From Elusimicrobiota bacterium (lineage in GTDB: Bacteria; Elusimicrobiota; Elusimicrobia; UBA1565; UBA9628): a stretch of DNA of 64,000 nucleotides. The DNA lies in contig DMMY01000021.1 of the NCBI GenBank assembly GCA_003452935.1, positions 1 to 64,000 on the forward strand, given 5' to 3'. The notes below the pieces were generated by a model. That model searched no databases. It had not been told where the DNA came from and saw only the letters and a program-made list of their open reading frames with translations. Of this stretch, positions 24,807 through 33,957 are shown piece after piece (position 1 is the stretch's first letter; each line of letters opens with the position of its first letter). Position numbers and translations under genes: made by a program.

Positions 24807-26180
24807 TTATGACTTGGGCCCTTTGGCGATGAGAGCCAACGAGGCCTGGTTGGCGCGAACCGCGATCTCGCGCTCGTCGGCCCCGGTCAAGCGCCCGTTT
24901 TCGACTACGATCTTCCCGTCTACGATGGTCCACTTGCTCCGGTGGCTGCTGCCGCAGAAAACCAGGGCCGCCACGGGATCGCTCATGGCGCCCGCGTAAT
25001 CGACCGTGCCCACGTCGAAGATCGCCAGGTCCGCGGCCTTGCCCGGCGCGAGCTGGCCGATGTCGTCTCGGTGCAGGACCCGGGCCGCGTCGCGGGTGGC
25101 CATCTCCAGCACTTCCCGGGCCGGCATGGAATCGACTCCGGTCAGGACGCGGTGCGCGAGCAGGCACTGGCGCAATTCGGCGAGCATGTCGCTGGTGTCG
25201 TTGGAGGCCGAGCCGTCCACGCCCAGGCCCACGGCCACGCCCGCGTCGCGGTAGCGGCGCACCGGGGCCGTGCCCGAGCCCAGGCGCATGTTGGAAGACG
25301 GGCAGTGCGCGACTCCGGTCCGGCTCTTGGCCAGCCGCGCGACTTCCTCGCCGTTGATGTGCACCATGTGGGCGAACCAGGCGTTGCCTTCCAGCCAGCC
25401 CACGGACTCGATGAAATCCAGAGGCCGCATGCCGTAGCGCTGCAGGCAGAAAATCTCCTCGTCCAATGTCTCGGCTATATGGGTGTGCAGCATGACTCCC
25501 CATTTCCTGGCCTGAAGGGCTACGGCCTTGAGCAGCTCGGGGCTGACCGTGAAAGGCGCGTTGGGCGCCAGGCCGACGCGGCACATGGAGAGAGGCGCCG
25601 GGTCGTGGTAGGCCTTGACCAGCCGTTCGCCGTCCTTGAGTATTTCGTCCTCGTCCTGCACGCAATCGTCCGGCGGCAGCCCGCCCTTGGACACGCCCAT
25701 GCTCAGAGAGCCGCGCGTCGGGTGGAAGCGGATGCCCAATTTTCTCGCCGCCTCGATTTGCCGGTCGATGAGTTCGTTGCCCTGCCCTCGGGGGAAAAGA
25801 TAGGTATGATCCGCCGAGGTCGTGCAGCCGGTCAGGAGCAGTTCGGAGAGTCCCACCTCGGCGCCTATGCCCGCGGCTTCCGGGGTCAGATGGCGCCATA
25901 TCCCGTAGAGATGGCGCAGCCAGTCGAAAAGCTTGGCGTTTTGCGCCGCGGGAACGCAGCGGGTCAAGGTCTGGCAGAGGTGGTGATGGGTGTTGATGAA
26001 GCCGGGAACGACCACGCAGCCGGAGGCGTCGAGGATCTGGGCGCCGTCTTCGGGAAGGTTCTTGCCCAGGGTCAGGATGGCGCGGCCGTTGGTCAGGATG
26101 TCGGCGTTGGAGAGCTCGCGGCGGCCGTCGTCCATGGTGACGATGCGCAGGGCGTTTTTGATAAGGAGATTTTTCTTCAT
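24807..26180 (-). CDS. amidohydrolase, 8-oxoguanine deaminase-like
   Basis: The 457-residue amidohydrolase has the metal motif GFINTHHHLCQTL, a third His in HTHIAET, and the late GVDGSASNDTSDM segment. The sequence pattern LTGCTTSADHTYLFP with MLAELRQCLLAHR matches the 8-oxoguanine deaminase / hydroxyatrazine-hydrolase branch (EC 3.5.4.32 and relatives). The likely role is conversion of 8-oxoguanine or a similar purine to 8-oxoxanthine-type products with release of ammonia in the cytoplasm. It is monocistronic. A TAGAAT stands 9 nt before the ATG and no ribosome site is seen. Confidence 0.82.
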   Translation of the reverse strand: MKKNLLIKNALRIVTMDDGRRELSNADILTNGRAILTLGKNLPEDGAQILDASGCVVVPGFINTHHHLCQTLTRCVPAAQNAKLFDWLRHLYGIWRHLTPEAAGIGAEVGLSELLLTGCTTSADHTYLFPRGQGNELIDRQIEAARKLGIRFHPTRGSLSMGVSKGGLPPDDCVQDEDEILKDGERLVKAYHDPAPLSMCRVGLAPNAPFTVSPELLKAVALQARKWGVMLHTHIAETLDEEIFCLQRYGMRPLDFIESVGWLEGNAWFAHMVHINGEEVARLAKSRTGVAHCPSSNMRLGSGTAPVRRYRDAGVAVGLGVDGSASNDTSDMLAELRQCLLAHRVLTGVDSMPAREVLEMATRDAARVLHRDDIGQLAPGKAADLAIFDVGTVDYAGAMSDPVAALVFCGSSHRSKWTIVDGKIVVENGRLTGADEREIAVRANQASLALIAKGPKS

Positions 26181-26297
26181 GACTGGCCTATTCTATCAAA
26201 GAACTCTGGGGATGGCGGGCTTTGCGGATGGAACTATTTCCAGGCTTGTTCGTATCATATGAAAGGGAACCCATGGGCGATCCCGGGAGACATGATC

Positions 26298-26657
26298 ATG
26301 AACAAAGCAGTCTTGCGTCGTTGTGGGCTGTTGTCCGCCTTGTTATGCGCCGTTGCGCTGGCCGGGGCGGTCGAGACGAGCGCTCCGGCTGCGGCGTCCC
26401 AAACGCGGGTCCAGGATGAGAAGCAGCGGTTCGGCGAACGGATGAAGGCCGAGCGGCAGGCTTTCGAGCAGAAGCAGTCCGAGGAGCGCAAGGCCTTTCG
26501 CGCGAGTCTCCAGGGCAAGACGGTCGATGAGAAGAAGGCGCTGACGCGGGAGTTCCGCGTCAAGCAGAAGGCCGAGCGCAAGGCGTTTAATGAGCGGCGA
26601 AAAGAGAAACGTCGTCAATGGCGGATGAATCGTCAGGCCGGGAATGAAAAACCTTAG
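26298..26657 (+). CDS. small exported charged coiled-coil protein
   Basis: The ATG at 26298 has GGGAG about 8 nt upstream; a second ATG six bases earlier is also possible. The 119-residue product has a signal peptide (LLSALLCAVALAGAVE) and then a highly charged helix rich in Arg, Lys, Glu and Gln with motifs such as RFGERMKAERQAFEQKQ and ERKAFRA. The composition recalls periplasmic Spy-like or other helical chaperone-type proteins, but no family motif is clear. Its end overlaps the next gene by 14 bp. Confidence 0.6.
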   Translation: MNKAVLRRCGLLSALLCAVALAGAVETSAPAAASQTRVQDEKQRFGERMKAERQAFEQKQSEERKAFRASLQGKTVDEKKALTREFRVKQKAERKAFNERRKEKRRQWRMNRQAGNEKP

Positions 26658-27423
26658 GATCTACGGAAAGGCGCCGCACAAGCTCGCGGTCCTGCATGGA
26701 GGCCCGGGCGCCGCCGGCGAGATGGAGCCGGTGGCTCGGGAGCTGTCCCGCGACCGCGGCGTTTTGGAGCCGCTTCAAACCGCGGCGTCCGTCGATGGGC
26801 AGGTCGCCGAGCTGCGCGCGGTCTTGAGGGAGCGCGGCGACTTGCCCGTCACCTTGATCGGATTTTCCTGGGGAGCATGGCTGGGGTATATCTTCGCGGC
26901 CCGTCATCCCGAGTTCGTCAATAAGCTCATACTCATCGGGAGCGGCGGTTTTGAAGAGTCTTCTGCCGTCCGGGTCCAGGAGACCCGGCTAGGCCGCCTG
27001 AGCCGTGAGGAGCGGGCAGAGGCGGAATCGCTCGTGAAGTCGCTGGAGAGCCCCGTGCCGTCGGGCCGGCATGATGCCTTGCCTCGGCTGGGAGAAATAT
27101 TTCGCAAGGCGGATGCCTATGATCCTCTGCCGTGCGAGCCTGAAGGCGTCGAGATCCGCGCGGAAATCTTTAAGAGCGTATGGCGGGAAGCCGCGCAATT
27201 GAGGAAATCCGGGCAGCTCTTGGAACTCGGGAAACGGGTTTTGTGCCCGGTCGCGGCCATCCATGGAGCATATGATCCGCATCCCGCCGAGGGAGTTGAA
27301 AAGCCCCTTGCGTCGGTCCTTCGGGATTTCCGATTCATCCTGCTTCAACGCTGCGGACATAAGCCCTGGATAGAGCGCCAGGCCAAGGCGGATTTCTTTG
27401 CCTGCCTCAGGGGACTGTTGTGA
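26644..27423 (+). CDS. alpha/beta hydrolase
   Basis: The 259-residue protein has an LHGGPGAAGE oxyanion segment, the nucleophile elbow GFSWGAW (Ser at about 80), an acidic residue in IHGAYDPHP and the His of CGHKPW near the end, so the catalytic triad is complete. No signal peptide is visible. The substrate is unknown; the HGGPG motif is shared with prolyl-aminopeptidase-like and general esterase members. It overlaps the preceding small exported protein gene and probably shares its transcript. Confidence 0.8.
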   Translation: MKNLRIYGKAPHKLAVLHGGPGAAGEMEPVARELSRDRGVLEPLQTAASVDGQVAELRAVLRERGDLPVTLIGFSWGAWLGYIFAARHPEFVNKLILIGSGGFEESSAVRVQETRLGRLSREERAEAESLVKSLESPVPSGRHDALPRLGEIFRKADAYDPLPCEPEGVEIRAEIFKSVWREAAQLRKSGQLLELGKRVLCPVAAIHGAYDPHPAEGVEKPLASVLRDFRFILLQRCGHKPWIERQAKADFFACLRGLL

Positions 27424-27540
27424 TCCTTTCCTATTAAGTGCGCCCGTATCGGTGAACGTCGGCTCATAGGCCGTTGTTTGACAAATATCAGACCTAATGG
27501 GCGCTAAGCTAATAGCGACAGCAGCAACGGAGGCGCTATT

Positions 27541-28167
27541 ATGAAGAACACCATCAGATGGACGATCGGGGCGGCCGTCATCCTCGTCCTCGCGACGATA
27601 GGAGTCACGAGGGAGGGCTTTTTGCAATCCCACCTCTGGGGCCAGACGCAAGAAAGCATTTCGATGCCGGTGACGACCGCGGAGATTCTAATCAAGGACT
27701 GGCCCGCCGCTTCGCAGTATATCGCGAGGGTCATGATCGAGAAGTACGGGCAGCCCGGAGACTTCAATGACCATGCCCTCGTCTGGCGCAATAACGGCCC
27801 ATGGAAGAGGACGATTGTCTATCGCACGGCGCCGAAGTCCGCGTCGGACGGCATGCAAGACTCAGTGCTGGAGCAGACCGTCCATTATCGCGTTCCCCTG
27901 AGTAAATTCGAGGAGCTGTCGCGTTTTGACTCCAGAGTCGTGGCCAATCGCAGTCGAAACGAGCTTGCCTCCATTTCTGACAGCGAAAAGATGAATTTTT
28001 TGGCGCTGAACTTGGCCGATGAAATCGTCATCGGCTGGAGAAACGCGGCCGAGGCGCGTTTCCTTCACGACCAGGTTTCCAAGCTGGCGCAGTCCGGAAA
28101 ATCTTCCCCGTACCTGGAAGGCCTCCAGTTCCGGCCTGATAAAGAAAGCGGCGAGGAGAATGAGTAG
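27541..28167 (+). CDS. exported/membrane-anchored protein, member of an unnamed paralogous pair
   Basis: The 208-residue product starts with an uncleaved or signal-type hydrophobic segment (about 7-24). The outer domain shares several blocks with the protein at 45969-46565: EKYGQPGDF, LVWRNNGPWKR, MNFLALNLADEIVIG and GKSSPYLEGLQFRP. The family has no catalytic motif I recognise. A GGAGG site precedes the start. The next gene downstream is an OmpR-type regulator with its own promoter. Confidence 0.7.
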   Translation: MKNTIRWTIGAAVILVLATIGVTREGFLQSHLWGQTQESISMPVTTAEILIKDWPAASQYIARVMIEKYGQPGDFNDHALVWRNNGPWKRTIVYRTAPKSASDGMQDSVLEQTVHYRVPLSKFEELSRFDSRVVANRSRNELASISDSEKMNFLALNLADEIVIGWRNAAEARFLHDQVSKLAQSGKSSPYLEGLQFRPDKESGEENE

Positions 28168-28200
28168 CCTTGGAGGTGCGTCCGGCTGAGACGGGGGATT

Positions 28201-28229
28201 TTGACTTTGGAAGACAGATGCTATAGGAT
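28201..28229 (+). promoter_or_regulatory. promoter with -10 box 8 nt from the start codon
   Basis: TTGACT (28201-28206), a 17-bp spacer and TAGGAT (28224-28229) stand just upstream of ATG 28238. The expected leader is at most 1-2 nt. No Shine-Dalgarno sequence is visible. Confidence 0.55.
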
Positions 28230-28237
28230 TGTTGTCA

Positions 28238-28930
28238 ATGACAGCGAAGACCTTTATTCTGGCCATCGATGACGACATGGCCGTGCTTGAACTTTTGCGG
28301 GATATTTTGGACGAGCAGGGATATTCGGTCAAGACCGCTTCCTCGGCTTTTCAAGCCCGCGGGGCTTTGGCGAAACAGCTTCCGGATCTCATTATCCTCG
28401 ACCGCAGCCTTCCCGACGCCGAAGGCGTCGCGCTCATGAGGGAAATTCGAGCCCAGAGCGGGTATGAGAACGTGCCGGTGCTCATGCTGACCGGCAAAGG
28501 CGCCACACAGGATAAGGTCGAGGGCCTATCTTCCGGCGCGGACGACTATCTCACCAAGCCGTTCGCGGCCTCGGAACTGATAGCCCGCGTGGCGGTCCTG
28601 CTCAGGCGCAACCGCTTGCCCCCGGCTTTGCCCCAGGTGCTGGAGGCCGCAGGGCTCAAGATCGATCTGGTCCGGCATGAGGTGGAGGTTCAGAAACGCC
28701 GCGTCGATCTGCGGCCCAAGGAGTTCGAGCTCTTGGTGGCTTTCATGGAGCGCCCTGGCCATGTGCTCAGCCGTCAATTTCTCATAGAAAGGGTTTGGGG
28801 TATCGGGAAGAATTTAGAGATCAGCACCAAGAGCGTTGATGTGACCATCAGCCGCTTGCGCGTGGCCTTGGGCTCTTGGGCCAAGCGCATCACTTCCGTG
28901 GAGACCTACGGCTACCGCCTCGACGTGTAG
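28238..28930 (+). CDS. OmpR/PhoB-family response regulator
   Basis: The 230-residue protein has a receiver domain (IDDDMAVLE; phospho-acceptor in LIILDRSLPD; VLMLTGK; YLTKPF) at about 8-120 and a winged-helix DNA-binding domain at about 135-230 (LRPKEFELLVAFMERPGHVLSR; VDVTISRLR; TVETYGYRL-like end). It should bind DNA when phosphorylated. No histidine kinase is adjacent, so this is an orphan in this window. The ATG at 28238 is the first good start. Confidence 0.9.
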   Translation: MTAKTFILAIDDDMAVLELLRDILDEQGYSVKTASSAFQARGALAKQLPDLIILDRSLPDAEGVALMREIRAQSGYENVPVLMLTGKGATQDKVEGLSSGADDYLTKPFAASELIARVAVLLRRNRLPPALPQVLEAAGLKIDLVRHEVEVQKRRVDLRPKEFELLVAFMERPGHVLSRQFLIERVWGIGKNLEISTKSVDVTISRLRVALGSWAKRITSVETYGYRLDV

Positions 28931-28952
28931 GGTACCGGACCTCAGCTTATAT

Positions 28953-29672
28953 CTAGCGCAGCCGGATTGAGTGCAGGACCATGTCCGCGGCCGCGTTTTC
29001 GCTTACAGGATGGCTGAAGACGTAGAGGTAGACCTGGGTTCCGGGCTTAAGCCAGGAGAAAGAGCCGCTCAGGTGCTTGCCCTGCGAGGTGTCGACCTTG
29101 ACCGTTTCCGGCGACACGCTGAGCGTGATCATGCGATCCGGCTTGGCCTCGGTTTTTGTCGCGCCGTAGTCCTCGTCGCGATCCTGGGTGTTGGCGAAAT
29201 AGAAAACGCCCTCGTCATCGGATTTCTTCGCCCAATGCAGCCAGGCGTTGGGCTGGCGCCACACATCGGCGTCCTTCATGGCGGAGAGGGCGATGCAAAG
29301 GCCGGTGCTTCGGTCGTTGCCGAAGGCGAAGTCGATAGTGAGAGGGTTTTTGGCCATGGCTTCGCTCACCGTGAAGAGCGGCTCGCGGCTCATGATGCCG
29401 GTCTTGCCCCAGGAATGGCCTTCCGGTACGGAAACGGTCAACCGGCCGGGGTCGAGCCGGGCAAAGCGCTTGAAGCTGCCTCCGACGGCTTGGAGCGGTT
29501 CCCAGCGGGAGGATAACTTGCCGCCTTTGAACTCCTCGGTAAAACGCTGAGTCGCGGCGGGCCGCGGCGCGGCGGGCGGGGCCGCAGTTTGGGCGGCGGA
29601 CTCGTCCTGGGCCCAGGCTCCGGAAAGCGCGAAGGCCGCGCAGAGAATCGCGATCGATAAAGTCATTTTCAT
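28953..29672 (-). CDS. exported protein, probable beta-sandwich domain
   Basis: The 239-residue product has a signal peptide (ILCAAFALSGAWAQ) and a Pro/Ala linker. It is followed by a domain starting FTEEFKGGKLSSRWEPL and running through alternating strands (GRLTVSVPEGHSWGKTG; LTIDFAFGND; VYLYVFSHPV). This layout resembles the lectin-like jelly roll (LamG or GH16-like) but no catalytic ExDxxE is seen. It likely binds a glycan or acts as a structural periplasmic domain. It is divergent from an ABC-F gene. Confidence 0.65.
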   Translation of the reverse strand: MKMTLSIAILCAAFALSGAWAQDESAAQTAAPPAAPRPAATQRFTEEFKGGKLSSRWEPLQAVGGSFKRFARLDPGRLTVSVPEGHSWGKTGIMSREPLFTVSEAMAKNPLTIDFAFGNDRSTGLCIALSAMKDADVWRQPNAWLHWAKKSDDEGVFYFANTQDRDEDYGATKTEAKPDRMITLSVSPETVKVDTSQGKHLSGSFSWLKPGTQVYLYVFSHPVSENAAADMVLHSIRLR

Positions 29673-29837
29673 GTTTTCGTCCTCGAATATAAAGATATTT
29701 GCGTCTATCTTAAGAAATATGGAGCCTTTATTGAAGCCGGAGGCGCGTCGCCGTTTGCTTCAGGCAGACATGGAATTGAGTATCATATCAGCAGCCTGGC
29801 CTCTTGGACTGCTTGATTACGGGCGGGCGACGATCTC

Positions 29838-31361
29838 ATGGCCGTCATTTTTAATTCCGTGGATTTCGAGTGGTCCAACGGCCAGGCGGTCTTCAAGGGC
29901 CTGAGTCTCTCCCTTGAATCGGGCCGCAAGTACGGACTCATCGGCCCCAACGGGGTGGGAAAGTCCACCCTGGCGCGCTTGGCGCAGGGCGCGCTGGCTC
30001 CGGTCGCCGGCAGGATAGAGAAGGCCTGCCTTGTCTCGTACTTCACCCAGTTTGAGACCCCTCCTGACATGCCCGCGGGGGAATACCTTTCCGGACTTTG
30101 GGTCGATGTCGCGCCGGCCGACGCTGGGATGGTCGAGGTCTTGCAGGAGGGCGTCGACCTGGAATGTCCCTGCTCGGCTTTAAGCGGCGGCGAGTGGACC
30201 AGGCTGCGGCTGCTGAGGCAGCTGGCCTCCGGGGCGGACTTTATCGTCCTGGACGAACCCACGAACAACCTCGACAGGCAGGCCAGGCGCGGCGTCCTGG
30301 ATTTTGTCCGCATGACGCGCCGCGGGCTGCTCATCATCTCGCATGACCGCGAGCTGCTGGGGGAAGTGGACGCGATCCTGGAATTGTCCAACCGGGGGCT
30401 TTCGACCTTCGGCGGGAATTGGGCCTTTTATGAGCAGGAGCGCGACCAAGAACGGGCCCGGCTGGCCGGAGATCTCGAAGAGGCTACGCGGAAGCGGGAC
30501 CAAGCGGCGCGCAAGAGGGCCGACAAGCTGCGCGCCCAGGAAAAACGCATGAGGCAGGCGCGCATATCCGCTCCCAAGACCGGGATGCCGAAGGTCTTGC
30601 TCGGAGCCAGAAAGAGGCGGGCGCAAAAGACCCTCGGCAAGATACGCCGCGCCGCGGACGCCGAGTTGGGCGAAAAAGTCGATCGCGCCCGAGGCGCTTT
30701 CGAGCGCCAGAAGATCGATCCGGTCATCTACGCGGATTTTCCCGAGACGGCCTTGCCGGCCTCCAAGCTCGTTTTCGACGCGCATGAGTTGAATTTCAGG
30801 TATGAGGGGATGAGCCGCGATCTCTGGAAGCGGAACGTGACTTTTTCCATGAACGGGCCGGCGCGGGTCTGCGTGTCGGGACGCAACGGCTCGGGCAAGA
30901 CCACATTGCTCAATCTGCTGACCGGATTCCGGAAGCTGGAGGGAAGGATCTCCGGGAGCCTCAAATTGGGAGGCGTGGCCTGCGGGTTCATCGACCAGCA
31001 CTCGCGTTGCCTCGACGAACAATCAACCGTGCTTGAAAACGTCAGCGCCGGCTCCGGCAAGAGCGTCGCCGAGGTCCGCAATTTTCTGGCCCAGTTCCTG
31101 TTCGCGGGGGAAAGGGCGCTCCAGGGAGTGTCAACCTTGAGCGGGGGAGAGAGGCTCAGGGCTTGCCTGGCCAAGATATTTGTTGCGGATCCCGCGCCGC
31201 AGCTTTTGATCCTCGACGAGCCGACGAACAACCTCGACATCGTGAATCTGGAATTTCTGGAAAGCGCGCTTTCCAGATTCGAGGGCGCCGTCATCGTCAT
31301 CTCCCATGACGTGACTTTCCTCGATGGAATCGGCGTGAGCGACGAGCTGCAGCTCGAATAA
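29838..31361 (+). CDS. second ABC-F family ATPase
   Basis: The 507-residue soluble protein has two ATPase halves: Walker A GPNGVGKST and GRNGSGKTT, signatures LSGGEWTRL and LSGGERLRA, Walker B FIVLDEPTNNLD and LLILDEPTNNLD. The interdomain linker (about 200-290) is long, highly basic and helical, as in antibiotic-resistance-type and translation-type ABC-F proteins. It is distinct from the ABC-F at 17671: shorter, with no C-terminal coiled coil. Ribosome protection is the usual role of this branch, but whether against a drug or for stalled translation cannot be told from sequence. Confidence 0.85.
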   Translation: MAVIFNSVDFEWSNGQAVFKGLSLSLESGRKYGLIGPNGVGKSTLARLAQGALAPVAGRIEKACLVSYFTQFETPPDMPAGEYLSGLWVDVAPADAGMVEVLQEGVDLECPCSALSGGEWTRLRLLRQLASGADFIVLDEPTNNLDRQARRGVLDFVRMTRRGLLIISHDRELLGEVDAILELSNRGLSTFGGNWAFYEQERDQERARLAGDLEEATRKRDQAARKRADKLRAQEKRMRQARISAPKTGMPKVLLGARKRRAQKTLGKIRRAADAELGEKVDRARGAFERQKIDPVIYADFPETALPASKLVFDAHELNFRYEGMSRDLWKRNVTFSMNGPARVCVSGRNGSGKTTLLNLLTGFRKLEGRISGSLKLGGVACGFIDQHSRCLDEQSTVLENVSAGSGKSVAEVRNFLAQFLFAGERALQGVSTLSGGERLRACLAKIFVADPAPQLLILDEPTNNLDIVNLEFLESALSRFEGAVIVISHDVTFLDGIGVSDELQLE

Positions 31362-31369
31362 AATCCGGA

Positions 31370-32143
31370 TCAGCGATTCTTGCGGGCCAGTATGGTGACG
31401 CTGGCGGCGACGCCCGCGAGTTCATCAGCCGCGTGCCCGGTCACGGGGTCCGCTTGCGCGGATGACGCCTGGTAGGTCCGATCCGCCAAAATCTCCGGTT
31501 CCTGGAACCCGGCGTCGCGGACGGCTTGCAGGTATTCGCCGCGCGGCAAGGCCCCGGCGATGCAGGCGGCATAGAGGCCGGCGTCGGCCTTGAGCTCGGG
31601 CGGAAGAGGTTTCTCCAGGACGATGTCGCTGACCACGAGCCGGCCGCCCGGCTTGAGGACTCGGAAAGCCTCGGAAAATACCCGCGGCTTGTCCGGGGAG
31701 AGGTTGATGACGCAGTTCGAGATGACGATGTCGACGGAGCCGTCGGCGAGAGGCAATTTCTCGATCTGCCCCTGGCGGAACTCCACGTTGTCGAGCCCGG
31801 TCGAACGTTTGAAGTTCTCGGCGTTGCGCAGCGCCAGGGCGAGCATCTCGGGGGTCATGTCCACGCCGATCACCCGCCCCGAGGCCCCGACCTTCCTGGC
31901 CGCCAGGAACACGTCCTTGCCCGCTCCGGAACCAAGGTCCAGCACGATGTCTCCCGGTTTGAGGCAGGAGAACGTCACGGGGTCTCCGCAGGAGAGCCCG
32001 AGGTCTCCTTCGGAAACGGGCCGGGCGTCCGAGCCGCAGCAAGACGAGCCGCCGCAGCAGGAGGACTGCTTCTTGGCGACCTCGCCGTAGGCTTGCCGGA
32101 CCAGCTGGTGCGTATTTTTCGGGGTCTGGGATCGTTTTGACAT
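31370..32143 (-). CDS. arsM: arsenite S-adenosylmethionine methyltransferase
   Basis: From the ATG at 32141-32143 (AGGAGAAATC upstream) the product has 257 residues. It has the SAM site VLDLGSGAGKDVFLAA and the cysteines that bind As(III) in LGLSCGDPV, ISNCVINLSPDK and YAACIAGALPRGEY. An N-terminal CCGG/CCGS cysteine cluster is also typical. It methylates arsenite to volatile or organic arsenicals. It is the last gene of the ars operon, 11 nt after acr3. Confidence 0.93.
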   Translation of the reverse strand: MSKRSQTPKNTHQLVRQAYGEVAKKQSSCCGGSSCCGSDARPVSEGDLGLSCGDPVTFSCLKPGDIVLDLGSGAGKDVFLAARKVGASGRVIGVDMTPEMLALALRNAENFKRSTGLDNVEFRQGQIEKLPLADGSVDIVISNCVINLSPDKPRVFSEAFRVLKPGGRLVVSDIVLEKPLPPELKADAGLYAACIAGALPRGEYLQAVRDAGFQEPEILADRTYQASSAQADPVTGHAADELAGVAASVTILARKNR

Positions 32144-32154
32144 GATTTCTCCTT

Positions 32155-33252
32155 TCAGGACACGGTATCCGGGACGGCGGGCAGGGCGGCCGCGGCGCTC
32201 TCCCCGAAGAACCCGGCGCGCAGGCGCAGCGCCACGTTGACGAGCCCGATGAGCACCGGCACCTCCACCAACGGGCCGATGACCGCGGCGAAGGCCGCGC
32301 CGTGGCCGATTCCGAAAGTGGCGATGGCCACCGCGATGGCCAGCTCGAAGTTGTTGGAGGCCGCCGTAAACGAGAGCGACGTCGCCACCGGATAGCGCGC
32401 TCCCGCGCGCCGGCTGAGCAGAAACGAGACGAAGAACATGATTACGAAGTAGCATAGCAGCGGCATGGCGATGCGCCCCACGTCCCAGGGAGATTCCACG
32501 ATGCGCCGCCCCTGGATGGAGAACATCACCACGATGGTGAACAAGAGCGCGATCAAGGTGATGGGGCTGATGGCCGGGATGAAGCGGCCGTGATACCATT
32601 CTTTCCCGCGCGCCGATACGAGCGCCAGCCGGGTGGCCGCGCCGGCGATGAACGGGATGCCCAGGTAGATGAACACGCTCTTGGCGATCTCTCCCATGGT
32701 CACGTTGACCACGGCGCCCGAGAGGCCGAGCTTGGCCGGCAGCACGGTGATGAAAAACCACGCGAAGGCCGAGAAAAAGAGCACTTGGAAGATGGAATTG
32801 AACGCCACCAGCCCGGCGCAGTATTCGGTGTCGCCCTGGGCCAGTTCGTTCCATACGATGACCATGGCGATGCAGCGCGCCAGGCCGATCATGATGAGCC
32901 CGATCATGTACTCGGGATAGCCGCGCAGGAAGAGCACGGCGAGGACGAACATGAGCACGGGGCCGATGAGCCAGTTCTGGATCAAGGACAGGGCCAGGAC
33001 CTTTTTATCGGCGAACACCCGTCCGAGTTCCTCGTAGCGCACCTTGGCCAGGGGCGGATACATCATGAGGATAAGCCCGATGGCGATGGGGATCGACGTG
33101 GTCCCGACGCTTGAGGCCGCGTTGAACGAGGTCACGGCGGCCGGGAACAGCCAGCCCAGGCCTACTCCCGCGGCCATGGCCAGGAATATCCACAAGGTCA
33201 GCCAGCGGTCCAGGAAGGAGAGTCTTGATGCGATGGTTCGTTCTTTTGTCAT
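32155..33252 (-). CDS. acr3: ACR3-family arsenite efflux permease
   Basis: The 365-residue protein has ten predicted membrane helices and the two functional residues of the family: the Cys in LARCIAMVIVWN (helix 4) and the Glu in AASNNFELAIAVA (helix 9). It expels As(III) using the proton gradient. It sits between arsG (27-nt gap) and arsM (11-nt gap) in a single operon. Confidence 0.93.
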   Translation of the reverse strand: MTKERTIASRLSFLDRWLTLWIFLAMAAGVGLGWLFPAAVTSFNAASSVGTTSIPIAIGLILMMYPPLAKVRYEELGRVFADKKVLALSLIQNWLIGPVLMFVLAVLFLRGYPEYMIGLIMIGLARCIAMVIVWNELAQGDTEYCAGLVAFNSIFQVLFFSAFAWFFITVLPAKLGLSGAVVNVTMGEIAKSVFIYLGIPFIAGAATRLALVSARGKEWYHGRFIPAISPITLIALLFTIVVMFSIQGRRIVESPWDVGRIAMPLLCYFVIMFFVSFLLSRRAGARYPVATSLSFTAASNNFELAIAVAIATFGIGHGAAFAAVIGPLVEVPVLIGLVNVALRLRAGFFGESAAAALPAVPDTVS

Positions 33253-33279
33253 GTGGGGTCCTCTGCCATTTTTTTGAGT

Positions 33280-33957
33280 TTATAGAACGTGAAAGATGTG
33301 CCTGAGGGTAAAGTAGACGCCCAGAATCAATAAAACCGTTCCTGTCGCGCCGCGCGTCCAACGTTCCAGCGCCGCTGCCTTGGCGCAGCTCTGGGCCAAG
33401 GCGGCTGCCCCTGCCGCGATGGCCGGGGCGAAGAGCAGGACAGGCAGCCCCGTGGCGAGGCCATAGACAAACGGCAGAAAGGCGAAAGACCGGCTCTTGA
33501 GGGCCAACGGGATGAGCGCTCCGAAGAAGATTGCGGCCGAGACCGGGCAGAAGGCCAGGGCCAGAAGAAATCCCATGCCGGCCGAGCCCAAGGCGCCGCC
33601 GCGCGCAAGCCTGGATGTCCAGGCCGCGCTTGGCCGCCAAAACGCGAACCCCAACGGGATGAGATCGAGCAGAACTCCTCCGGCAAGGATCAAGACCGGG
33701 CCGAGAGCCTGGTTGACGTAACGCTGCAGGAAGTCCGAGGCCGCGGGGATGGACAAGCCAGCGGCTGCGATCAGCATGGCGAGCCCGGCGTAGGCCGCGG
33801 CCCGTCCCAGCGAATAGGCGGCGCCGTGGGCTGCGGCCCCGCGGCCGGCCGGAGCTCCGCGCAGACAAAACGAGAGGGCCGCGATATTCGAGGCCAATGG
33901 GCAAGGACTGATCGATGTCAGTATTCCAAGCCAGAAAGCCGTCGCTGTCTCGATCAT
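33280..33957 (-). CDS. arsG: ArsG-type permease (DsbD/CcdA-like fold)
   Basis: The start at 33955-33957 overlaps the arsF stop by 4 bp. The 225-residue protein has six membrane helices and the CcdA/DsbD-like signature TSISPCPLASNIAAL near the N-terminus, with a second Cys in ALAFCPVSAA. In the arsEFG set first described in Shewanella, ArsG exports aromatic arsenicals after nitro reduction by ArsE and ArsF. The identification rests on this fold together with the ArsF partner; redox transport as in CcdA is the alternative. Confidence 0.75.
   Translation of the reverse strand: MIETATAFWLGILTSISPCPLASNIAALSFCLRGAPAGRGAAAHGAAYSLGRAAAYAGLAMLIAAAGLSIPAASDFLQRYVNQALGPVLILAGGVLLDLIPLGFAFWRPSAAWTSRLARGGALGSAGMGFLLALAFCPVSAAIFFGALIPLALKSRSFAFLPFVYGLATGLPVLLFAPAIAAGAAALAQSCAKAAALERWTRGATGTVLLILGVYFTLRHIFHVL

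Noticed and set aside
24942..26297. Very long plus-strand open frame opposite the amidohydrolase gene
   Set aside because: It mirrors the codon pattern of the real minus-strand gene; only its last part from 26298 has its own ribosome site and a signal peptide.
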